Assembly (NCBI GenBank): GCA_024291935.2 | Contig: CM044309.1 | Span: 3,658,001 to 3,722,000 of the forward strand | From: Okapia johnstoni | Taxonomy: Eukaryota; Chordata; Mammalia; Artiodactyla; Giraffidae | Direction of reading: 5' to 3' | Length of the DNA stretch: 64,000 nucleotides | In this document: positions 55,501 to 64,000 of the stretch, in pieces | How the letters are laid out: every line of letters begins with the position of its first letter | How positions within the stretch are numbered: position 1 is the first letter of the stretch | Position numbers and translations under genes: made by a program | Notes under the pieces: model-generated | Database searches by the model: none | Seen by the model: only the letters and a program-made list of their open reading frames with translations | Told to the model about the DNA's origin: nothing

Positions 55501-56314
55501 ACAGTCTTGCTTTCTGCTTCTTCTGAAGCAATTTACTATCCCGTGACAAACCACATGAAACTCAAACAGAGTGATGTCCCAAGGTGCCCAGATCTGTGGA
55601 GCAGCCTTGGTTCAAATCAGTCACACAGCTGTCTGATGGGAGGAGGCCGAAAGCAAGAGTGGGCTACCCAGCCCCGGAGACGGGAAGAAAAATGACCACG
55701 CTTGGATATTTATGATCTTCACACGGGGGCCTCTTGACCTGCTACTTAACACCCCTCTTCTGGAGCTGGGAGAAACAGGAAACGATGATAAACCTAAGCA
55801 TGGGAGAGAAAGGGCTGAAATTTCACCCTATCCTCGTAATCGGCAGGTGTGATGAAGGCACACAACTCTTTTCCTCTACCTGGTAATTTTACTGTGCTTT
55901 AGAATCTCCCGCATGTCACGAAATAGTTGTTTTCTTTCATTTGTAAAAGCAAGGTTTTCTGTTGAACAAAAGCCTCCTGAAAAGCAGAACTCGGGTGTTA
56001 TTGCCTTGTGTGATGTATTCTCCGTGTCTCACTCTGGCTTTCTTGCTTTGCATGATGAGATGTTGAGTTAGGGCGCCAGCAGGCATCAGGGAGGTGCTCT
56101 GTGCCTGAGTGGAACTTACTCTTGGATGTTTTCTTCCAAAAGACAGTGCCCTGGCTTGGTCACAAGATGGAGTGTATTCACTGTCAGTACTGATTTCTTC
56201 GTTGATTCCCATTGGCAACATTCTGCGATCTTGCTGTTTACTTTCTAATCCAGAGAGTAAAATAAGGCATAGGTTCTTCATTATCAGGTCTATGCTTTTA
56301 TTCCTTCATACTCT
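52531..56314. other. Unique intronic sequence (3.8 kb)
   Basis: The longest transposon-poor stretch of the window. Blocks at about 52,680-53,060 and 53,390-53,770 are complex sequence with no repeat match I can see, and could be conserved non-coding. A 22-bp period duplication (TGGTAAAGGCATCTATTTG then TGGTAAAGGCGTCTATTTC) lies at about 53,822-53,862. No exon is recognised. Confidence 0.5.
55406..55423. repeat. (CA)n short microsatellite
   Basis: Nine CA units in the run AACACACACACACACACACT. Confidence 0.9.
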
Positions 56315-56800
56315 ACCCAGTATCTTAAAATATTCGTATCTTTTGACTTAGTAACTCCATTTCCAGAAGTATGTCTAAGTGAATAATCCCAAACATTTTA
56401 AAACACAAAAAAGTGATATTATTCCCAAGATGTTCTTTGTGGTTTTATTTCCAATATTGAATAATCTGATTCAACCCAAGTATTATGCAGTAATATATAT
56501 GACACATCCACTAGATAGAATGCTCGTAAGGTATTCAAGTAACAAGGGAAAATATGTAAAAGTTGAATTAAAACAAATTATATAGACAGCATATATAATA
56601 GCATCTAATTATATAAACAGTATGGATTGTAGACACAGAAAAACAAAATTACTTACAAATGAAACAAATATATGAAGAGAAAAAATTGAGATCAAAATAT
56701 TAGCTGTAATTGTCTTTGGACAGTGAGAATATGGATAATACTTTTATTGCAACTTTAATACCTAATGCAAATTATCTTTAATGAGAATTTTATAACCAAG
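56315..56800 (+). mobile_element. L1M 3' fragment (old, weak)
   Basis: TTTTGACTTAGTAACTCCAT, TTCTTTGTGGTTTTATTTCC, AGTATTATGCAGTAATATAT and TTGTCTTTGGACAGTGAGAA follow the order of an L1M 3' region, heavily diverged. Confidence 0.5.
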
Positions 56801-57521
56801 GAGAGAGATTTTAAAAGCAGATTTTACCAGTGGTGGATGATAAGCATAAAAGCGCATAGGCAAGCAAGAATGAGGACTTTCTGTGCTCAGTGCTGTGAAG
56901 CCAGTTAAATAGCCAGAGCCCTTCATCTTTAAAGCGAGACTCTCAGTCACTGTGGTTACTAGAAAAGTTCATTTTCTAAAAGGGCAGCTTCATTAACATT
57001 TGTCTTACAGGTCAGCTCAGGCCAGCAGCCCACGTGGAGAAGGGGTCCCTGCCGGGGCTAAACGCAGGATTAGGAGCTCAGAGTGCAGAGAGGAGTAGGG
57101 TGCAGGCAGGGATGCAACTGAAGTCATCCAATCTTCAAAAACAAAAAAGTCAAAATTTACGAGCCCTTCAAGTGGTGCAATAAAACAGCTAATCAGGGAC
57201 GCATGGGAATGGCAGTCCTGACTACAGATTAGTGAGCCAGTAATAAGGCAAGTGGGGACTGCCTGACACTAACTGTCGCGTTGTATTTAACGCTGTATTT
57301 CAGCCACTTTGCCACCGCTGCCGTCACTGCTGCTTTGAAAGGGCACAGGGTAGCGAGCTACAAATAGCAACAGAGGAGTTTTGAAGAAAGCACAGGTTCT
57401 AGCCTCAGTGCACAGGGTACGGTCCATGACAGAAAGAGAGGGCAGAGGTTTTGTGTTCCTGACTCTCCACAGAGAACATCTATCACTGCAGGACAGCCAG
57501 TCATAATGAGTCCAGTATTCG
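56801..57521. other. Unique intronic sequence
   Basis: No recognised repeat or coding signal. GC content rises toward 57,000-57,450. Confidence 0.5.
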
Positions 57522-57658
57522 TGGGCTTCCCTGGTGGCTCAGATTAAAGAATCCATTTGCAATGTGGGAGACCTGGGTTCAATCCTTGGGTTGGGAAGAT
57601 CCCCTGGAGAAGGGAAAGGCTACCCACTCCAGTATTCTGGTTGGAGAATTCCATGGAC
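57522..57658 (+). mobile_element. Bov-tA SINE, 3'-shortened
   Basis: GGGCTTCCCTGGTGGCTCAG, GACCTGGGTTCAATCCTTGG, GCTACCCACTCCAGTATTCT, then CCATGGACTCAG. The 139-codon frame starting at 57,557 is SINE plus flank, not a gene. Confidence 0.93.
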
Positions 57659-58189
57659 TCAGCATTCTGGGGAGCGTTGGAATCTTTAACAAAACTGTAT
57701 CCATCAGATTTGGGGTCATGGTCAGATCCTGCAGAGGGAGGAACCCAGGAGGGGCTGGAACCTAGAATCATAAAGCCATGCTCTTGTGAGACAGCCACAG
57801 CTGTAGAGTCTAACCCTTGCCCTAAAACACAGCCTCACCAGCCGGGTGGAATTTTCAACACAGTCCAGGAAGAGGTAACGCTGAGTAGCCCAGGTAGACA
57901 ATTCGCATCACATAGTTTTTCCAGTTGTGACCACACGGCACATATGTGTACCAGTTGTGACCATGGCGTTCATTAAAGTCTGATATTAAGAGCCAGATTT
58001 TTTTTTTTTAAGCCAGCCAGTTAGGAACTGTGTCTGAAAGCACCCAAGGTATCCAAGATGAGAACTCAGCCAGGAGACGATCAGCCAGACAGGTGTGTCG
58101 CTGGGAAGAGCAGGGTCTGAGTTAAGCCGCACACATAAACAGGGGCTGTTTCCAAGCCTGGATTGGACATTAGCTACAACTTAGGCTGA
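57659..58189. other. Unassigned intronic sequence
   Basis: Nothing recognised. CCAGTTGTGACCA occurs twice, 35 bp apart (about 57,921 and 57,951). Confidence 0.5.
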
Positions 58190-58530
58190 ACGAGTCTCTC
58201 GTGAGGAGCAGAGCGGGGAGGTGGCACTTGGGACCAAAATGGGTGTGAGAACGCGGGGCACAGGCGCGCAGTGGGGCTGGAGGGAGCGGAGGGCCGGTGT
58301 GTGGGCAGGAGAGGCTTGCTAAGGCCGAAGTGGGCACACCATTCAGCCGCCTGGGGCAGCCCCGCAGATCCGTGTTCGATGCCCTTCAGCGCCGCTGCCG
58401 CTCCGAACACCTCATTACGGCTGGCAATCAGAAGGCCGCCCGGAGACGTGTTGGCTCTGACAGCTTCCTTTAAAATGGAGGAAAAACGATACAGGACGTT
58501 AGAATCCTGCAAAGCGCGGGACTGAGGATT
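58190..58530. promoter_or_regulatory. Small CpG-island-like patch
   Basis: I count about 26 CpG in roughly 340 bp, with GC near 60 percent, in an otherwise AT-rich, CpG-poor intron. Frames are open on both strands (58,174-58,671 minus, 165 codons; 58,271-58,525 plus), as expected of GC-rich DNA. A pyrimidine-rich tract ending in TTTGCAG precedes the minus frame's middle part. It could be an orphan CpG island, an alternative promoter or an unrecognised exon. Confidence 0.5.
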
Positions 58531-59417
58531 GAGATGGGAAGCTGGGTGGCTCTGTGACTGATGACCTGCCTTCCTGCCTGTGCTCTGGGCAGCTGCAGTT
58601 TCTCTGCAGGATTTAACAGCTATTAGCCAGTAACTAAATAAGACAATGGAAAGAGACAGCTGAGCAGCCACTTACCAGCTTTTCTTGAATTTAACTTCCC
58701 TTCACTACATAGGGTTGAACTGAGAGGAGCAAATCTTCCAATGTGAAAATAAGGGAGCTTGAAAGTATCTCTTCTCAGAAAATCATTTTTCTTATTTCAC
58801 TAGAAACATCCAGAGCTGTGTGCCTTCCCCTGCAATGCGAGGAGTCACGAGCTTGATTCTGGAATCAGAGCAGAGCAGTGTTTGGACACTTTGCTGAACA
58901 TTGCAGGACTGTTGGAGAAAGCACTTCAAGTCTCCTAGGGGAACCTGCCAATGGTTGATGAGCTTTCTTACCAGGAGATTCCTCTTCATTCTTTACCTTC
59001 ATCCCTCTTTCCGTGGCTCGAGCCTCTCGGTCCAGCTAGGAAAGCACATTACGCCTGTCCAAGGGAGATGAGCTTTGCAGCCTCAATTTCCAAGGTGGGA
59101 AAAGTCATCACTGTGAGTGTCAAAGCTGCCCCTGAGATTCTTGGTTGACACCACAGCCATCCATCAACTTGTCCCTGGGGTCACCCCCACAGATGGTAGT
59201 GACTGTGGATAGAATGTGCCAAGGAGCCTGAGAGCCCTAAGCTGAGATTTCAACTGGGCGTGAGAGCCCTTGAAAAAAGTGTCACAGAAAATAACGAGGG
59301 AAGCTTTTTGGTTTTTTGTTTGTTTGCTGGTTTTTAAACTCCCAGAGAAAAGGAATCCATTGTAGGCAAATTACACCAGAGGATTGGAGGAGCCTGGCTC
59401 GCTACAGCTTTGAGGTG
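58531..59417. other. Unique intronic sequence
   Basis: No recognised repeat or coding signal in this 0.9-kb stretch. Confidence 0.5.
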
Positions 59418-59530
59418 AATTTGATAACTCAGTTGGTAAAGAATCAGCTTTGAACGCAAGAGACCCTGGTTCGGTCCCTGGGTCAGGAAGATCCGCTGGA
59501 GAAGAGACAGGCTACCCACTCCAGTATTCT
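59418..59530 (+). mobile_element. Bov-tA SINE, first of a tandem pair
   Basis: AACTCAGTTGGTAAAGAATC, CCTGGTTCGGTCCCTGGGTC, ACCCACTCCAGTATTCTT. It ends exactly where the second SINE head begins. Confidence 0.92.
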
Positions 59531-59660
59531 TGGGCTTCCCTGTGGGTCAGCTGGTAAAGAATCTGCCTGCAATGCGGGAGACCCGGGTTCCATCCCTGGG
59601 TTGGGAAGATCCCCTGGAGAAGGGAAAGGCTACCCACTCCAGGATTCTGGCCTGGAGAGT
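59531..59660 (+). mobile_element. Bov-tA SINE, second of a tandem pair
   Basis: GGGCTTCCCTGTGGGTCAGC, GACCCGGGTTCCATCCCTGG, ACCCACTCCAGGATTCTGGC. Head-to-tail Bov-tA pairs are common in ruminants. Confidence 0.93.
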
Positions 59661-59736
59661 AAACAAGAGGACCTTAGAATGATGAAAATGTCATGTGGAT
59701 GTGTTTAGATTACAAATGACTAATGATGAAATGTAG

Positions 59737-62700
59737 TTGTTACTGTTGTTCAGTCGCTAAGTTGTGTCCGAATCTTTACAACCCCATGGACTGCAACACA
59801 CCAGGCTCCTCCACTAACTCCTAGAGTTTGCTCAAATCCATGTCCATTGATTCGGTAATGCTAACTAACCACCTCATGTTCTGCCACCCCCTTCTCCCCT
59901 TGCCTTCAAACTTTCCTATCATCAGGTCTTTTCCAATTGACTTTTCGCATTAAGTAGCCAAAGTTTTGGAGCTTCAGCTTCAGCATCACCTCCCTTCAAT
60001 GAATATTGAAACTTGATTTCCTTTAGGATTGACTGGTTTGATATCCTTGCAATCCAATGGACTCTCAAGAGTCTTCTCCAACAGCACAATTTGAAAGCAT
60101 CAATTTTTTGGTGCTCAGCCTTCTATTTGGTCCAAATCTCGCATCTATACATGACTACTGGAAAAACCATAGCCTTGACTAGATGGACCTTTGTCTGCAA
60201 TACGTTTTTTTTTTTTTAATACGCCAGCTGGGTTTGTCATTGATTTCCTTCCAAGGGGCAAGCATCTTTTAATTTCATGGTTGCAGTCACTGCAGTCACT
60301 GTCTGCAGTGATTTTGGAGCCCAAGAAAATAAAATCTGTAACTGCTTCCACTTTTTTCCCTTCTATTTACCATGAAGTGATGGGACTAGATGCCATTATC
60401 ATATCTCTTTCACCTTCATGAAGAGACTTTTCAGTTCCTCTTCATTTTCTGCTGTTAGAGTGGTATCATCTTCATATATGAGGTTGCTGATATTTCTCCC
60501 AGCTCTCTTGATTCCAACTTGTGATTGATTCAGCCTGGCATTTTGCATGACATACTCTGCATAGAAATAAAGTAAGCAAGGAGCCAATATACAGCCTTGC
60601 CGTACTCTTCCCAGTTTTAAACCAGTCAGTTTTTCCGTGTCTAGTTCTGTTGCTTCTTGACCTGCATACATGTTTCTCAGGAGACAAGTCAGATGGTCTG
60701 GCTCTCCTGTCTCTTTTCCACAGTCTGTTGTGATCCACACAGTCAAAGGCTTTAGTGTAGTCAATGAAGCAGAAGTAGATGTTTTTTTCTGAAATTCTCT
60801 TGCTGTCTCCATGATCTAACAAATGTTGGCAATCTGACCTCTGGTTCCTCTGCCTCTTTGAAACCCAGCTTGTACATCTGGAAGTTCTTGGTTCATACAC
60901 TATCGAAGCCTCACTTGAAGGATTTTTTTTGTGCAATTACCTTGCTAACATGTGAGATGAGGGCAATTGTGTGGTAGTTTAAACATTCTTTGGCTTTGCC
61001 TCTCTTTGGGATTGGAATGAAAACTGACCTTTTTCAGTCCTATAGCCACTGCTGAGTTTTCCAAATTTGCTGACATATTGAGTGCAGCACTTTATTAGCA
61101 TCATCTTTTAGGATTTTAAACAGTTCAGCTGAAATTCCATCACCTCCACTGGCTTTGTTCATAGCAATGCTTCCTAAGGCCCACTTGACTTCACATTCCA
61201 GGATGTCTAGCTTTAGGCCAATGGCCACACCATCATGGTTACCTGGAACATTAAGATCTTTTTTTGTATAATTCTTTTGTGTACTCTTGCCACCTCTTCT
61301 TAATCTCTTCTGCTTCTATTAGGTCCTTACCGTTTCTGTCTTTTATTGTGCCCATCTTAGCATGAAATGTTTCCTTGATATCTCCAATTTTCTTGAAGCA
61401 CTCTCTAGTCTTTCCCATTCTATTGTTTTCCTCTATTTCTTTGTATCATCCATTTAAGACAGTTTTCCTATCTCCCCTTGGTATTCCTTGGACTTCTGCA
61501 TTCAGTTGGGTATATCTTGCCCCTTCTCCCTTGCTTTTCACATCTTTCCTTTCCTGAGCTATTTGTAAAGCCTCCTCAGACACCTACTTTGCCTTCTTGC
61601 TTTTCTTGTTCTTTGGGATGGTTGTGGTCACTGCCTCCTACACAGTGTTATGAACTTCCAGCCACAGTTCTTCAGGTGCTCTATCAGATCTAATCCCTTG
61701 AATCCATTCACTACCTCCACTGTATAATCATAATAGATTTGATTTAGGTCATATCTGAATGGTCTAGTGGTTTTCCCTACTTTCTTCAGTTTAAGCCTGA
61801 ATTTTTCAACACAGAGCTCATTACCTGAGCCATAGTCAGCTCCAGGTGTTGCTTTTGCTGACTGTATAGAGTTTTTTCATCTTTGACTGCAAAGAACATA
61901 ATCAATCTGATTTCAGTATTGATCATCTGGTGATGTCCATGTGTGGATTTTTCTCTTAAGTTGTTGGAAGAGGGTGTTTGCTGTGACCAGCATATTCTCT
62001 TGACAAACCTCTATTACCTTTGCCCTGCTTCAGTTTGTGCTCCAAGGCCAAATTTGCCTGCTACTTGAGGTATCTCTAATCTTCCTATGTTTGCATTTCA
62101 ATCCCCTGTGATGAAAAGGACACCTTTTTAGGTGTTAGTTCTAGAAGGTTTTGTGGGTCTTCATAGAACCAGTCAAGTTTATCTTCTTTGGCATGAGTAG
62201 TTGGGGTATGGACTTGGATTTCTGTGATGTTGAATAGTTTGCCTTGGAAATGAACTGAGATCATCTATCATTTATGAGGTTGCACCCAAGTACTACATTT
62301 CAGACTCTTGTTGACTGTGAGCGCTATTTCATTTCTTCTAAGGGATACTTGCCCACAGCAGTAGATATAATGGTCATCTGAGTTAACTTCATCCATTCCT
62401 GTCCATTTTAGTTCACTGATTCCTAAGATGCCGAAGTTCAACCTTGCCATCTCCTGCTTGACTATGCCCAGTTTACCTTGATTCATAGACCCGACAGTCC
62501 AAGTTCCTATGCAATATTGTTCTTTATAGCACTGGACTTTACTTTCACCACGAGACTCATCCACTGCTGAGCATCGTTTCCACGTTGGCCCAGTCGCTTC
62601 ATTCTTTCTGTAGCTATTAGTAATTGCCCTCCACTCTGCCCCATGAGCACATTAGACACCCTCCAACCTGGCCAGCTCATCTCTCCATTTCATGTCTGTT

Positions 62701-62907
62701 TGCCTTTTTGTACTGTTCATGGGGTTCTCGTGGCAAGAGTACTGGAGTGGATTGCCATTTCCCCCTCCAGTGGACCATGATTAGTCAGAACCCTTCACTA
62801 TGACCCATCCTTCTTGGGTGGCCCTGCATGGCATGGCTCATAGCTTCATAGCTTCATTGAGTTATGCAAGCCCCTTCGCCACTAGCGGGATGTGATCCAG
62901 GAAGGGG
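59737..62907 (-). mobile_element. BovB LINE, full length, antisense, with 12-bp duplication
   Basis: A 3,171-bp BovB, about the length of the consensus, flanked by a perfect GATGAAATGTAG at 59,725-59,736 and 62,908-62,919. On the minus strand it reads leader, endonuclease (frame 62,268-62,564 with T-W-T-V-G-S in place of the usual T-W-N-V-R-S, so the catalytic asparagine is lost, and I-S-E-L-K-W kept), polymerase (motif A F-I-D-Y-T-K-A-F-D in frame 60,472-60,936; motif C changed to Y-E-D-D in frame 60,399-60,812), C-terminal region and 3' end. Frameshifts and stops abound and an internal T14 run lies near 60,206. It is an old, dead copy. Confidence 0.95.
60399..60936 (-). pseudogene. BovB reverse-transcriptase remnant (motif C Y-E-D-D)
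   Basis: Two overlapping minus frames hold the polymerase core. The upstream frame has F-I-D-Y-T-K-A-F-D-C-V-D-H (motif A). The other has V-R-Q-G-C-I-L-A-P-C (motif B) and Y-E-D-D-T (motif C). The alanine of the usual Y-A-D-D is glutamate, and the frame switch between motifs A and B would prevent a whole protein. Confidence 0.85.
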
Positions 62908-62919
62908 GATGAAATGTAG

Positions 62920-63139
62920 GCTAAATTTTAAGTATCAAAAGAAGATTCCTGTAATCCTTAAGAAGTTTATTAAGCTATTTATAAAGTAACGTATCAAATT
63001 ATTCCATAAATAAGGAACAGTTGGTTAACAAGTATTAACTCACAGTGACCTGGACTGCTCCATGTCCCATGTGGGGCCAGAGAGACCAGAGGTCTAGCCA
63101 GCAAAGCATTTACTGCGTCCTCTCCCATGTCTTAGAGGA
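62920..63139. other. Short unique intronic stretch
   Basis: Nothing recognised. Confidence 0.5.
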
Positions 63140-63350
63140 TAGAGCAGAGGCTCAATACAGACGTGGGAGACAGGCCTGCAATTGAATTCAGCCCCTATCA
63201 ATTTTCTGTGTGACTTTGAGCAAATTAATAACATTTCTGAACTTTAATTTTCTCATCCGCTCTTGTCAGATTAAATGTGTCAGAGAGCCCAGCGTACGTT
63301 CTGGCACATAGTTAGCTCTGCCTCTGGTGATCATTATTACTCTCTCCCAG
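63140..63350 (+). mobile_element. MIR SINE
   Basis: TTGAATTCAGCCCCTATCAA, CTGTGTGACTTTGAGCAAAT, TTAATTTTCTCATCCGC and GTTCTGGCACATAGTTAGC follow the sense MIR order over most of its length. Confidence 0.8.
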
Positions 63351-64000
63351 GGTTTGTGCAGAGAATGATACAACAGATAGGAATCAAGCACACCATTCTC
63401 TACATAAAACCTTTGCACCCGTGTTTGTCTTTAAAACACTATTTGGAATGTAGAGGAAGAACAGTCTTTTCTTGAGAAAAAATACACAATGAAATAAAAG
63501 TCTCCCATCCCTTTAATAGAGTAATTCGTCCATTCATTACAAAGTATATTTCAAATGTCACTAGATTTTAGTACTAGCTTTGACCTATAAATAGACTCTG
63601 GTCTATATTTAAGAATGTAATCCTCCTCCATTTCTGCTCCTTTCTTAGCTTAGCACATGTGAGCTACTTCTAGCGAGAAACCTTCCCTTTCTGAATTTAC
63701 TCCTACCCCACAGAACTGACTGAAGGCTGGTGAGAGATCCAGGAACAGATTTGCTCCCTCAGCCCACATTGGGGGCCATCAGCTCTGTGCTGGGTGTCAT
63801 GCCAGTTACAGATGAGCACCAGTGGCCACAGTTCTCCTGCCCTCTTCTGAACTCTGCATTGACATCTGGAAGCCTGCTAGTGATCCCAAATATTCTCCCC
63901 TGAACCCTTTTTTCCCATTCTACACACTCCCTCTGGGGACCCTCATTATCTCCTATGATATCACATACTAACTCTGTGTTGATGACATGACTCTTAAATC
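63351..64000. other. Unique intronic sequence
   Basis: No recognised repeat or coding signal to the end of the window. Confidence 0.5.

Noticed and set aside
57557..57976. 139-codon frame as a coding gene
   Set aside because: Its first third is Bov-tA SINE sequence and the rest has no recognisable features or conservation signal.
49363..64000. Search for the next RALYL exon (the Y-V-F-D-Y-D-Y-Y-containing segment)
   Set aside because: No frame or nucleotide stretch in the window encodes it as far as I can read, so the downstream intron seems to extend beyond the window.

Overview
The window looks like bovid (cattle, sheep, goat or buffalo type) nuclear DNA from inside a very large intron-rich gene. 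It carries BovB (RTE-type) LINEs, tRNA-derived Bov-tA SINEs and a BOV-A2 dimer. That combination is diagnostic of ruminants, and the BOV-A2 dimer in particular points to bovids. I cannot tell the species.

Only one host coding segment is visible: a 76-bp internal exon at 45,710-45,785 on the + strand. Its translation ([15 protein letters not shown]...) matches the segment just after the RRM of RALYL, the RALY-like RNA-binding protein. The rest of the window is therefore most simply read as RALYL intron on both sides. It is AT-rich and crowded with transposable elements.

Layout. 1-15 kb: BovB 3' fragments, scattered SINEs, old L2/MIR/L1, an antisense solo LTR (8.6-9.6 kb) and an AT-rich desert. 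15.4-20.5 kb: a nearly complete sense BovB with a long repeated 5' leader, interrupted by two younger BovB 3' fragments, each with its own target-site duplication (TSD). 20.5-26.8 kb: unique DNA (one candidate conserved block at 22.7-23.2 kb), one BovB, SINEs and microsatellites. 26.8-29.9 kb: a full-length fossil Tigger1-like DNA transposon carrying three later insertions. 30-37.6 kb: an older repeat, an L1M 3' end, a BovB with a 491-codon open reverse-transcriptase frame, then mostly unique DNA. 37.9-39.2 kb: a second antisense solo LTR split by a BovB. 40.2-40.8 kb: three clustered SINEs. 41.5-44.4 kb: old L1 sequence. 45.2-48.8 kb: an L2 end, the RALYL exon, and a 3-kb antisense BovB that landed 17-29 nt inside the following intron. 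49-59.4 kb: mostly unique DNA with L2/MIR fossils and a small CpG-island-like patch at 58.2-58.5 kb. 59.7-62.9 kb: a full-length antisense BovB with a clean 12-bp TSD. 63-64 kb: a MIR and unique sequence.

The elements do not work together as a system. What can be read is their order of insertion: old L2/MIR/L1M, then Tigger1 and LTRs, then BovB and SINEs, with the youngest BovB copies inside older ones. No tRNA, rRNA, CRISPR, prokaryotic or intact viral gene was found, and no BovB copy looks capable of autonomous activity. I did not find an undescribed biological system. The best leads are the exon-proximal LINE insertion with its tandem splice donors, the nested BovB with its leader, the orphan CpG patch, and a tailless 26-bp SINE-head insertion.
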